A stretch of DNA of 64,000 bases from Uranotaenia lowii (lineage: Eukaryota; Arthropoda; Insecta; Diptera; Culicidae). Within the stretch, counting starts at the first letter, position 1. Each line of letters opens with the position of its first letter. The DNA lies in NCBI RefSeq assembly GCF_029784155.1, contig NC_073693.1:285668875-285732874 (forward strand). Reading direction: 5' to 3'. The notes under the pieces were generated by a model. It was not told the origin of the DNA. It saw only the letters and a program-made list of their open reading frames with translations, and ran no database searches. Positions 44,455 to 56,190 of this stretch are shown piece after piece. Made by a program: the position numbers and the translations under genes.

Positions 44455-44830
44455 CGTAGTTCTTCCGGACCCCCGGACCCAAGTCGCAACATGAATTCAT
44501 AAATTTCCATCATTCCGATTTTTGGCGTTACTGTAGTTCTCCTGATTATCCAGAACTCAGTCGCACAATAAATTTTACAATCACGGTTCTCCGAACATTT
44601 CGGAACCATTAATCATTCATCATTCCGATTTTTGGCGTCACTGCAGTTCTCCGGATTATCCGGAACTCAGTCGCACAATAAATTTTCCAATCACGGTTCT
44701 ACAAACATTTCGGAACCAAATCTTGGCGTCACTCAAGTTCTCCGGATCATTCGGAACCAAGTCGCACGAAAAATTAACTACTTGCGTCACTTTAGTTCTC
44801 CGAACAATCCGGAACCAAGTCGCCCTACAA
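44455..44830 (-). repeat. series of CCGG-type hairpins in the LTR element leader
   Basis: About seven related copies of 'gttctccgga..atccggaac' alternate with 'cagtcgcac' words, near 44456, 44535, 44585, 44645, 44695, 44738 and 44795. Each can form a short hairpin. They lie just downstream of the primer-binding site on the element strand, where packaging or dimer signals often occur; that role is inference. Confidence 0.6.
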
Positions 44831-44977
44831 GATTGATAGCTTGTTTAGTTCTATTCGAAAGCGATAGAACTATCCTTTACTCCCATTTGGACTGCTGAAA
44901 AAAAATCGTTAATTAACACTTTCCCTTCACTTTTAATCAACTTTTTGTTTCTCCAATCACTTCACTTGAATGGTGGA

Positions 44978-44992
44978 GGCTCAACTGCGCCA
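44978..44992 (-). other. putative primer-binding site
   Basis: Two bases inside the 5' LTR, minus strand, TGGCGCAGTTGAG begins with TGG as expected for pairing to a tRNA CCA end. The tRNA is not identified. Confidence 0.5.
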
Positions 44993-44994
44993 TT

Positions 44995-45220
44995 TGTAGT
45001 GAATTTAGAGTTGAATTTAATCCCCCAAATTTAGACGCGCTACAAACAACCGTCCGAGTTGAAAGTCGTTAGCAGAATGACGTTAATTTTTTTCATTTTC
45101 TTGTCATCAAGAGAGGCGAGCGTTTCTCTCCTTCGTTCAAACGCTTATTTTCATTTACGTTATTATGGGTAATATCAGGAATTGCAATAGGTTTGTTCAT
45201 TTCATACATTATTCCCTACA
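44995..45220 (-). repeat. 5' LTR (element strand)
   Basis: 226 bp. I see no mismatch to 42784-43009 when reading both line by line. The identity dates the insertion as recent, or reflects gene conversion. Confidence 0.9.
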
Positions 45221-46362
45221 AACCCGAAATTTTCTTCCAGGTTGCACCAAAACAGAGTTTAGCTAGTTTTCTTTTTTTGGGGTGCAGAAAAAGCAACATA
45301 ATGAAATTTGCAGCAGATATGCTCTTTAAACGATATCTTTTTCTTTTGGCAATGTTGCCACATTTGGTACTCGTTTTGTATTGAGCCACTGATTTTGTTT
45401 GAGAAAAAAAAGCAAACATTATTTTGTTATTTGAGGAGATAGTTCATATAAGATTTTAGTTATGTGTCTGTTTCAATATGAACTATAATTTAAAAAATAG
45501 TTCAGTCAACATTTGCCGCAGGATTTCTGTATGATGTGTAAATTTATGATACAATGGATAAACTCCACTTTTTGTTAAGGATCAGATTTTTTTAATCAAA
45601 TTTCACTCACAGCGAAGCATTTCAAATCTTATTAATCGAAAGTATCACCGCCCATCTTTGTTCGAACATTGCGAAATTCTAGCGTCATTTCTGCCAGGAT
45701 AGGACTTCAGTACCTACTTCCGAAAATTGAAATAGCTTCTTAATATCGAATTTGGCCTCTTAGACAGAGCAAATTAATTGCATGGATGGAGGCTACCCGG
45801 ACACCTAAGAATCCTAAGAATTTAAGGGAATAGCAATAGGCATTTAAAAGCAACTTGATATAAAAATTTTATAAATTCTTCAAATATTCCCCCTCCTATT
45901 ATACTAATTACCGACATCCTATAAACACCATGCGCCAATTGTTCACTAATCCTACCGAGATAACAATTTTGTGAAAGAAAAAAGAATACTGAACGAATTT
46001 TTAAATCTGTGTTCATCATCGAAATTTACTCTAAATTATAAAAAAAATCCAATGTAGTCTTGATGTAGTGAATTTTCTGTCGACAAAAAACAAACACAGG
46101 CCAAAAACTGAAAAACCATACAATTATTTTAATACCCGATTGAGTAACTGAAAATAAATTTGGCTTTGAGCGCATTTTTCATTCGTTGAAGATACTATCG
46201 TCTGAGCGTGTAGAAAAAATGGAAAAAATAAAAGTACCGGTAATGACATCTGGTGGCTCTTAGCTAAGTTGCAAAAATGGCGTCGTTTATTTTGAAATCA
46301 CGGTTGGTATTTTTACACACGGTTGGGGCTCCAGCCCGAACTCTGGTTCTCTGTGGTATTAG

Positions 46363-48585
46363 TGCGTTTTCGGTCTTCGGCTGCTTTCGGGTGTGTTCGG
46401 TTGCTAGGCGCGTATTGGTTCTGTGGCTGTGAATATGGTTTGTTAAAATCAAGTTTTTGAGGCAACCTAATGAATTTGAGTAATAAAAAATCATAAGCAT
46501 TTGTAGAAATCACATTTCTTCAATAAGTACATTCGTTTTTTTACACAAAATGTACGTGAAATACAAAGTAAATCAGCGAATCGCTTAGGTGGACATAATA
46601 GAGCATGGTTTAACGGAAAATCCGATCGAAGTGAGAACTTTTTTTGGTCGTCAATCACATTTTGATCTCTACCAATATCTTTAATGCAGTTCCGTACTAC
46701 CCATTTTCCATCATATTAACAAAATCAATCAGGGAAAATTAGGCTTATTTCCAAAAATCAGGTTAAAACAGAGGATTAGCAGGTTATCAGGTTTGGCCTC
46801 CAAAAATCAGGCAAATCCTGAAAAAGGGGGAGCTGCCACGAGTTTGGGAGTTCCTACCTTATAAGGGTATTTACGGACGATAATATTGGCGAAAAATTGG
46901 CCTCAGCCATAACTTCAAATTTTGATTTGTTGGCGGCCTCACCAGTGATGCTAGGTGCGTTACTAAAATCAGTATTTTCTTGTTCTAAACTAATTATAAT
47001 ACCTCTGAATTTGTTATTGATTTCTGATCAACGGATCACATGTTAATCCAAATGATTACTTAAAATTAAATTTAAAATTTTTGATTTGATTTGATTGAAT
47101 TGATTAAATTTTTTTAACTATCAACAAATCAACTAAACGTTTGAAGTCATTACGACGCGTGCCTAAATGAACGAAGCCTAAACGTGCCTAAATGAAATAA
47201 GCCGAAGATAAGGACAAGGAAATATTGGTATAAATAGATTTAAACTTTAAAAAAGTTAAAGTTAAGTTAAAAGTTAAACTATCCGACGTTATTTTTATTT
47301 GTCGAAAATATCATATCGTAAAAATTAAGAATAGTTAAGCCTTTTCTTTCAATATGTTTTACGGAGAATTTTCCTATATTAGATTCTTCTGTCCCTGAAT
47401 AGTGTTGTCGTACAAGTATGTGCATTTGTTTACAGTTTCCGGTCAAAATAACACAAGAAACTTACATACAATCGATTCGAAACATTCGAATTCTTTAGAA
47501 GCGGGGGGTTGGGAATGGGGGTGGGGGGGTGGTCAGGGTTGAGAATGACCGAAAATTGTGTTACGTATTATTTGAGCGGCCCCATACGTCATCGTGATAC
47601 GACCCATGAGAGGTATGAGGCCTCTTATGAGTCGCGCTCCAGGAGCAGGGATTCCACATAAAAATACCGATTTCACACCGATTTTTTAAATTCGTTCAGA
47701 AAGAAAAATTATTTCCAAAATACAACAAAAACTATCTTTTTAATTTTTTTTCAATTTTGAAGAAAATATTTAGTGCCTGAGCCATCGTTTTCTTCGATGC
47801 CAACTGTTTTGAGATCAAAACTTTTTCATCAAATAACATGGGAGATTAGAGATTTTAGCTGTTTTAAACGTTATCTTGAAGTTGTATGCTTAACTTGGGA
47901 ACCAAGATAAGTGTGCGCTTGTGATTTGTGATAATATTATTCAGTATAAAGAATTAAATAGCATAAAAATACTTAGTGATAATAGTGTTTAAATTGAATA
48001 TCACAATTGCCCCTAACAGAAAATATGTTTTTTTTAAATCGCGATTCTACGCCAATGTAGAATCGCTTATCAGACTTTGATTGAGCCTCATAAATGATTA
48101 ATGCAGATACAATTTTTGGAATTTTAATATCGAATACCCATTTTTTCGGGCTTGAAAATACCGGTATTTAATGTGGTATCACTGCTCAGGAGCTGCCAAA
48201 GCTTGATTGTGATTAAATGAAAAATTTACAAAAAAAAAAAAAAAAAAAATAGAAAAATTATCACATATTCAGGTGAATTGATCAGAACGAAAATAACAGT
48301 TTAACATGCTCATTACAAAACAATGAATCGTTGTAGAACACATCATCAAACAACTTTGATATGTAGTGGAAATAAGGAATGGCCAATGATGCGACTCGCC
48401 GATTATTCCTACAAGAAAATTTATCATAAATAATCTTGATAAACTCGCTTAGACCGAAAATATAACTCCAGCCCACCGAGTCCCTTTTCGTCATCTTACC
48501 ACTAGGTTAGCTCGTCATTTGAAATGTGTCAATTTGTAGCTACATATATAATTGAATGGACTTCACCTAGTTGAATTTGTAGCTA
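46363..48585. other. intergenic DNA, nothing recognised except a G4 motif and poly(A)
   Basis: No ORF or repeat of note. A poly(A) run lies near 48230-48250 and a G-quadruplex motif at 47503-47532. Confidence 0.4.
47503..47532 (+). other. G-quadruplex motif
   Basis: Four G tracts of 6, 3, 5 and 7, with loops of 2, 3 and 1 bases, followed by GG. It fits the G3+N1-7 pattern with short loops, predicting a stable quadruplex in single-stranded DNA. Confidence 0.7.
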
Positions 48586-48959
48586 CACAGCAAATTTTAT
48601 TTTGCTGGAAATCAGCAAAATTTTGCTGGTTTTTGTCCCGCTGGGGTTCCAGCAAAATTTGCAGTCATTTTTATTGCCAGGAAATCCAGCAAACTACATT
48701 ACTGGTATTCCAGCAATTCCGCCGGATTTTTTCGGATTCTAAATTAGATTTCTAATTTAAAAATAAATTTGTTTGTTAATTTTTCTTGAGCGACATTTAT
48801 TTAAATTTTTATAACCAAATCAAATAATATTTGTCAGTGGGATTGCCGCTTTACGCCAAGTATTGGACATGCCCATCTGAAATAATTTTAAAAATAATTA
48901 GTTTCTTTAACGAAAGACTTTCATTATCTCTTCGAAGAAAATTTACCTTTGGTTTAAAT

Positions 48960-51900
48960 CATGGGTGGCCAAACCATGACCAGCTTTTTGTGGCCCGCGA
49001 AGCTCTTTTCGGAAAAATCATGTTCTAAGAATTGAACATTTTTCTAAGATTGCATACATAATTTTTATAAATATACTAACCAAATTCAAAATAAAGATCT
49101 GAAAATCTCTTTGAATTGATAAAAGTCAAAGGAGTAAAAGTGTATAAAAACTAATTTCGAGAAAATTAGATTTGAAATTATTTTGTTTAGCCATTTTCCA
49201 TACATTTTTCGAACATTTGAAATTTTCTTTCAAACGATAAAGTATTCGAAAAAGGTACGTTATTTACGGAGGATATGGAAACGCCGATTTATGGAAGTCA
49301 GGACCAGGACGGATGTTGATGGAATTATAGCAACTTTAAAATAACCGGAAGTCTTCATTGAAAAAGCTTGGAAAACGTTATCGTGGACATTTGGTGAGCT
49401 CGTTCTATTTTTTTTTGTTTAAGTTAGGTCTTTATGAAGTTCAACGAAGTTTGTTCCCTTTGAAAAGGGAAAAAAAGTTAAAAATCAACTCATTTAAACT
49501 GTACTTTCAAATCGTCTACTATCAAAACAAATTAATGCAAAGCACTCAATCTAACGTAATTTTCATTTTCATTGAAAATTTCGAAGCCAGATTGTCAAGT
49601 TTTGGTTGACATTTTTCATTCATTTTCTTTTTCAATGAAGAATTTTGAAAATCTCTTATAGTCCTCAGCCGAAAGTAAAGAAAAATACGACCATTTTAGG
49701 TTTTTTAAAACTAATGATTGAGACTAGTTGAAATATTTTACTATAAATTTTCAAATCGTTACCAAAGCTTTATGAAAATCAAAATTTACCCCAAAACTCA
49801 AAATATTTGTTTATTTAGAGTGCATTTTTAAGAAAATGATAACCGATTTAAACGAAGAATAGTGTTTTTCTGACTGATAGAGAGATTTTGTCGATATAAT
49901 TCCCTAAAAACCGCATTTCAATTCCTCCCTTTTCGGTAATCGATTCTGTTGTTTCAAAATTTTTGGTTGGGCTGAGGCTTTTAACGAGTAAAACTTTCAA
50001 TGTAGCCTAATAAAAGGATATATCATTATTAAGCTCGATTATTTTCGAACTCTGCCTAGCTTACATTCGCATCGTCACTATTCAATAATGGTTTTTTTTC
50101 ATGATTGATCGGAAGTTTCTTGAGGATACTTATAAAGTTCAAGAGCTTAGGAGTTCTGATTTAAAGTGGTCAATTGCTTACCAAGGTGATATTCCATGCC
50201 ACATTACCCTTTTCCCCATACACTCAGCGTGAGATTTGTGGAGGGATGGCGTACAGCCGGTCTCCGCAAAACAATTCATCACATGTGCTGCACTTCCTTT
50301 CCCTCTATCGACTACATGGACTTGGCCGGCGTCGTTATTGGTTCATATTAAAGATTGAGATTCTCAAAATTGGACAGTGAGAATGTATTGGTTGTTCCCA
50401 GCACCTTTCATTTGGTTCATTGTCCAATGTTGATTATATCGAGCCAATCACGGAGTGCAACCATTATGCCATTGGCCAGGAGGGCCGTAGGTGGACCGTA
50501 GTTGATAGCAAGCTCAAGCTCAAGCTCAAACGATAAAGTATTCGAAAAAACCTTAAAAATTTGAAAAAATCACCAAATATAATATAGAATGAATCGTTTG
50601 GCCTTTTTTTTTACTAAAAATCAATCATGTTTTCACTTATGCTCCTTAGGTTCTTTGGGCTTCATATAATTTTTCAAAAAAGGCTACCGTTACTGAATAA
50701 AAAGCAATAACGATAACGTACAACTAGGTATGTGGTTTCACACATTATTTGTAAATTCCATTACACATTTTTCAAAGTTTTCCGATTGGGTTTTTATGAT
50801 TACATATCATTGGTATGAAGAGCCTTCAAGCGAACTCTAGTTGGGTGGCCTCAGAAAAAAATGTAAGATCTTATCCAAATCGTTAAAAAATCGAAAAAAA
50901 AATCACCGAATCATATCAACATCATAATTAAAATTATACTTTTGTAACAAATTCAACCTTTCGTAACTTGAATCCATCAAAATTTACTAACTTTGGCAAA
51001 CTAAGAGAAATATCAAAAGTTTGCTCTGTAATTTTTTCCAATTTGTTATTTTTTGCTAAGCTTCAACAGAAAAGGGTATATTTACGAAAGTTAAACCAAT
51101 TCCAAATATATTTTAGTTGGCAACGTGCTCTGTATTTATGTACATCGATAATGGAAAACTAGACAGAATTTAAAGTTTGGTAGTAGAATTCAACTACAAC
51201 CGGTTTTGTGCTGACAAATCTCTCATAAAAACGACTTTTTTTAAGCAAAATTATTGCTTTAAAAAAGATGCAATAACTATAAAAAAAACTAATTCATATT
51301 CATCCTGTTTATAGGAGGCTTTCCCAATACACTTGTCAAATCGAGATACTCAAAAATTTGATTGAATTGAGGTTGGGGTCCGTACCAAGATCGCCGAAAT
51401 AAATTCTGTGTTTTTGAAAAAAAAATCTGACTTTTTGTGATTTTACTCAAAAATTCAGTGATGATTTTCTGTGATGCTATTTCCTTTGATCTTATTGAAA
51501 GTTCATGATAAGTTGGGTTTATTTTCACATTTACGTACCCTACGTAGATCAAATCTTGAAAAAATACCAATCTTATTATCCTTTTTTAAACCTAAGTAAA
51601 AAATTTAAATTGTGTGTTGGGCAAAATAATTCAAATTTTGGAAATCCATTTTAGATTCAAACATTCTGTGAAACCTGTGAATTTTTTAAATTTCTGTGTT
51701 CTGTGACACAGATTCTGTGATGAAAATTTGCTCAAATTTCTGTGAAATTACAGATTTTTCCGTGATTTCGACAACCTTGGTCCGTACTTTTAAAAATCAA
51801 TATTATTAATGATATAACGAAACTTCGTTGAAAAAATTATTCTTTTAAATTTCAAAAGCTCATCAACGTTATTTTTTTCAATAATTCCATTCTGCTTTTT

Positions 51901-52352
51901 TTCAATTTGTCTATAAAATTTGTCTAAGGAGAACGGTGAAAACTTTGAAAATGGGCGGTTATTTTTATATTTGGAGACCATAAAATTGACTAAACGTCCA
52001 TTGTAGACACGTGATTTGTTATTTCTGGGATGAATAAACCGAGAAGGTTTTAAATTACCTATAAAGATTGACGTAGATACGTAAGTTGGGAGGGATAATT
52101 CATTTCGTTTTGCGTAATATTTCTTCTAAATATCAAATGGAGCAAAATTAGTAAAAATATGAGGGGACCAAAATGACTTATTAAGATCAATCTATACTCG
52201 ATGTGACGATAGGCAAATGTTTTTTAATAGCTTTTTCAAAAAATCTGTTATTTGTTAACTTTCAATACTCCAGAACAATTTGTTGTTTGGCCCGCGAGCC
52301 AATCTCAGTTCTGAAATTTGACCCGCCTGTTGAAAATGTTGGCCACCCATGG
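48960..52352. mobile_element. hAT-type element, 3.4 kb, middle layer of the nest
   Basis: Inverted ends CATGGGTGGCCAA and TTGGCCACCCATG match perfectly, followed at each end by a 'ggcccgcg' word as in many hAT elements. GTTTAAAT flanks both (48952-48959, 52353-52360), an 8-bp duplication fitting nTnnnnAn. No transposase domain is visible, so the interior is decayed or non-autonomous; 1.27 kb of it is a later retroposon. Confidence 0.85.
49254..50526 (+). mobile_element. retroposon with (AAGCTC)n tail, inner layer of the nest
   Basis: A 23-bp exact direct repeat starting CAAACGATAAAG flanks the segment (49231-49253, 50527-50549). The right end is a run of AAGCTC units directly before the repeat, a simple-repeat tail as some LINEs and SINEs have. 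The last ~350 bp (about 50170-50526) are GC-richer than the rest and may be the 3' UTR of an unidentified LINE. No RT seen. Confidence 0.7.
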
Positions 52353-52596
52353 TTTAAATGCTTCATTGCTGGAATTTAAAATCGAACACTTTTCGCGCGC
52401 GACGAAAAAAAAAAATTAAGAAAAACAAACACAAATTCTAGTTTAGCAGATTGAATGCTGATTTTTCAGCAAAGAAGATCAAGTGCTGGAAAAATCAGCA
52501 AGACGGAGAATGTTTGCTGGTTTCCAACAAAAATTGGATTGCTGGACTTTTCCAGCAATTTTTTTGCTGGAAATCGAAGCAAAAATTTACTGTGTA

Positions 52597-55324
52597 GATT
52601 CTACGGCAGACGGTGCCTAGCGTGCCCTACGCAATGGTGCTCTTTTAACCCCATGTCAACTTCTTAAAGAGAAAAAAGCCTTTTTAAATTCATAACAGTT
52701 CATAAATACATTCTGCTTTTTTTTTTTCTGAAAATAGGGGATGGGAACTACATAATTGTAAGAAAAGAGTGATGTACACTTTGTCTCGAGGGCTCGTTAT
52801 GTCCTTATTTCCCCTAAGCCTTCAAAAAGCTCATGATCACGATTTTCGATTTCTAAATCACCACTGCACTGTGGGGTGTAGGAATGAGTGATTTTATGTG
52901 CTGGACTTGATTCGCCGCATACCACTTTATGATTTTGCTTTTTTTTTCCATAATGGCACAGTGTCAAATCTTACTTAAATATAACGGTGCAATTCTAGCA
53001 GTCGATGAAACATTTGAAAACGGCCCTTGACGTAAGTTAATCATTCTGTAGCACGCAATCAAACTTTCATGTACAACTTCCACATTATACTTTTCCGTTG
53101 CCAGTATGCCAGTAAAACATATTAAATATTGATAGGTCGGGGATCAAATCTCGGATAGTTTTTGCATCCGATCTGCCTGAAAGATCATTGCACAATAAGT
53201 TTTTTTTCCCTGCCAAAAGATGTGAAATGTTGATACTGGATAGAAATTGAACTGCAGTATGAACTTAAACAAATTTTCTCGATACACAGATGAAGATGAT
53301 CCGTGGGGTTGCGGTAATCAAAATTTCCCCTCCATCGCCCGCCCAACCTTCACGCCGATTGCTCAAGCAAATACGCATCACTTTCCATTTCAATCGTAAT
53401 CCATCCAAGATGATTTTGGAAGCATCACCGTAGCACGGCCGCGTATTATATGATTATCGAAATTTGCCTTCCGCTGATTGCCGGGGAGCGAGCGCTCACC
53501 TGCTTCAATGGAAAGGAAAATTGATCATCTTTGCCCCGTTGCTGAACTGCTGCTTGCTCACTGAGCTGCGATTTCGCGCACAATTTCCACCGCCTATCAT
53601 ACATTTTCATCCAGTCATTATCTCTTGCTCGAAGACCTCTTGAACCGATACGACCGAACGCAGCATCCCGAATCATCATCGTCATCTCGCCCACCATCTT
53701 GGTTTTCAACGAGGAAGGAAGCAAGGAAGGAAGTTTGGAAAGGGGTGATGGTTAACTTTCCTCCACGAGATTAAAGTTTCCTTCCAGCAACAAAAAGAAA
53801 ACAAGAAAGCAAAAATCGAAATAACAAACACTCTAAAAACAACATTGTCCTATATGGCCCCGGAGAATTGCAACTCATCAATGTTTCGATTCCGTTGTTT
53901 GCGGTAGGATATCAGTTAAATTACCTTCCCCGATTCAGGGGCATATCTCCCAGATGCCAGCAGCTGATGGCGCTTATTATTGCTATTTTCCTTTCTGATG
54001 TGGCGATTATCGGTTGTATTAGATTTGCCTCGTTGGTTGGAAAAATTAGTGATAATTTGAATTGACAATTGTTTTGCTAAAAAGGGAAAACTCATTCCGT
54101 GTGTGATTTTTCAATAAAATGTGTTGAACTGTTGATAACAGGTCTTTTTGGATAAATTTTGCATCGATCGTTTGCCCGAAAATTACGGAGCAGATTCATA
54201 AAACGCTCAAGGTAGAATTTCAAGCATGGGAGGATCCACCTCCACCTTTCCTTTTTCTACCCGGGGAAACAATTTCAAAATCGACCTCCGACCGAGAATC
54301 GTGAACCCCAAACGATCTGTGCAGTTCATAAAGTTGCAAATTACTGGCACGACGACACGCCTGTACGAATTTTCTCACTTTTACTTTCCATGGAGCACGA
54401 TCTAGCGTTAGCCAAAATGACCTGAGCCAAGATTTGTTAGCCGGTCCATCATCATCTGTGAGATCTCACCTTTCCTCCCCCAATCTAGCTCTTAGTTGTT
54501 CAGAGCGAATCCGCACCAAATTGCGATTTAGCGCGCAAATCTGGCGCGGATCGGACTAATTTTGGGTTCCGATTACGCCGCGCAATTGTGGCAAGTGGGT
54601 GCAAATGAATGGGTTTCCCTGAACTGCACAATCTCTGGCGCGGCCGGCTGATTGCTTGAGAAAGTAACCCCTCTCACGGGGGTCACGGTCAGTTCTTCGG
54701 AAACTTGAGCACTTGAACACCAAGGTTCAAGGGCCTCGAAATGACTTTACGTACATATACCTTGAGCTGGAACCGATTTGACAATTGCTAACGACAAGGC
54801 TGAGAAAAACGTGGAACGAAGTTAGAAAAGTGAAAGTGGATAGAATTTTCTATTTGTTTATTTTAGCGACATGCTGAATGTTCAGAGTGGTACACTTCTT
54901 CGGGATTCATTTGATTAACTCAAAATAATTGAAACCAATGATGATTGAACGACACATTTCAAAAGAACACCATTGATATTTAACACAACGTCAAAATAAG
55001 CAACCACCGGACATTTATCATTCTGAAAACATGTAGTTTAAAATTATACATGTTTTACAACAAAAATATCAGAATATGGATGTAAATGAAGGATATGCAG
55101 GAAAAAAAATAAACTTAATTAAAATAAAATAAAATAATAGCTGAATTTGGCAACACTGACGATAAATAAACAAAAATGAATCTCTATAGCAATGTTTGTT
55201 GTTTTGGCAACACTAGGCAAAACAACTAAACAAAGTCAGTCATTGATCTATTCTTGTGAGTTATAGATGAGTCTGAGTGAATCTCTAAATTCAGTTGGTA
55301 AGATAAGCAAAGATTGGCAAGGCT
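52597..55324. other. intergenic DNA, partly GC-richer (53280-54720)
   Basis: No coding region is recognised. The 92-residue ORF at 53446-53724 (-) and the 65-residue ORF at 53868-54065 (+) have no domain. The composition of 53280-54720 differs from the repeats and suggests host single-copy DNA. Confidence 0.35.
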
Positions 55325-56190
55325 GATGCTCAGATTGTTCAGAAATGGCTTCGGCTCCGGTAAATAAGACGGAGAGTCTGGAAAAGCGTAGATTATTAAT
55401 GCTGCTGCTTTGATTGTTCGTTCCTTCGGTAAATAAAACGGAGAGACTTGAATGCGCAGATTGTTAAGGCTACTGCTTTGATTATTCGTTCCTCCAGTAA
55501 ATAAAATGGAGAGGCTAGAAAAGTGCAGATTATTGAGGCTGCTGTTCTGATTGTTTGTTTCTCCGGTAAATAAGATGGTAAGATTCGAAAGCGCAGATTG
55601 TTAAGGCTGCTGCTTTTGATTGTTTTTTTGGGATTGGCTTAGGAAGAGCAGATTTTTTAGACTGCTGCTGCTGCTGATTGTTTATTTTGATTTGGACTTC
55701 CGGTGGAAAAAGACGGAATGGCTGAGAAGGCGCAGATTTTAAAGCTGCTGCTGATTTTTTGTGTTAATTTGGACTTCCGGTGGAAAAAGGCAGAATTGAC
55801 TTAGGAAGCGCAGATTTTAAGGCTGCTGCGTGATTGTTCGTTATGATTTGGCCTTCCAGTGGAAATAATGCAACGGCTTAGGAGTGCAGATTTTTAAGGC
55901 TGTTGCTGATTGTTCATTTTTATTTTACCTTCCGGTGGAAAAATACGGATTAGCTTAGGAAGTGCAGGTTTTTCAGACTGCTGCTGATTATTTGTTTGGA
56001 TTTGGCCTTTCGGTGGAAAAGGACGGATTGGCTTAGGAAGCGTAGATTTTTAAGACTGTTGTTGCTGATTGATTATTTCGATTTGGCCTTGCGGTGAAAT
56101 ACAAAAAACCGGATTGGCTTAGAAAGCGCAATTTTTTAAACTGCTGCTTTTGATTGTTTATTTTGATTTGTCCTTTCGGTGTGTAGCCCC
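55325..56190. repeat. minisatellite, about 11 units of 68-85 bp
   Basis: The words 'cggtaaataa' and later 'cggtggaaaa' recur at 55358, 55427, 55495, 55564, then 55701, 55778, 55857, 55933, 56011, 56092 and 56177. The first four are about 69 bp apart, the later ones 76-85. Each unit also has 'gcgcagatt' and 'gctgctg'. The array is diverged, with two unit classes. Confidence 0.85.

Larger units (their letters stand above)
42784..45220 (-). mobile_element. non-autonomous LTR retrotransposon, apparently very young
   Basis: Two 226-bp direct repeats (42784-43009, 44995-45220) start TGTAG and end CTACA, and read as identical by eye. AACCC flanks both ends (42779-42783, 45221-45225), a 5-bp target duplication. 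The 1985-bp interior has no gag, protease, RT or integrase. Orientation is minus: a TGGCGCAGTTGAG stretch adjoins the 5' LTR and a purine-rich AGAGGTGAAGGGTAA adjoins the 3' LTR. Such elements must borrow proteins from a relative, probably Ty3/gypsy given the duplication size and primer-site style. Confidence 0.85.
42636..46355. mobile_element. CACAG-ended inverted-repeat element, split by an LTR element
   Basis: Ends read CACAGAGAACCAGAGAACGG (left) and, reversed, CACAGAGAACCAGAGTTCGG (right), with looser match for about 50 bp. GTATTAG flanks both (42629-42635 and 46356-46362), a 7-bp target duplication. Removing the LTR element and one copy of its duplication leaves about 1.28 kb. No transposase seen. 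The CACAGA(N)AA(N)CAGA terminus and 'atctggtggc' words resemble the element at 31365-33135. Confidence 0.7.
48586..52594. mobile_element. CACAGTAAA-type TA element, outer layer of a nest
   Basis: Ends read CACAGCAAATTTTATTTTGC and, reversed, CACAGTAAATTTTTGCTTCG, with 'gctggaaatcagc' words inside each. TA flanks both (48584-48585, 52595-52596). Without the hAT insertion the element is about 0.6 kb and has no ORF. It is likely a Tc1/mariner-type MITE. Confidence 0.65.

Noticed and set aside
53446..54065. Two short ORFs in a GC-richer patch
   Set aside because: No domain, no splice context and no codon pattern that I can defend.
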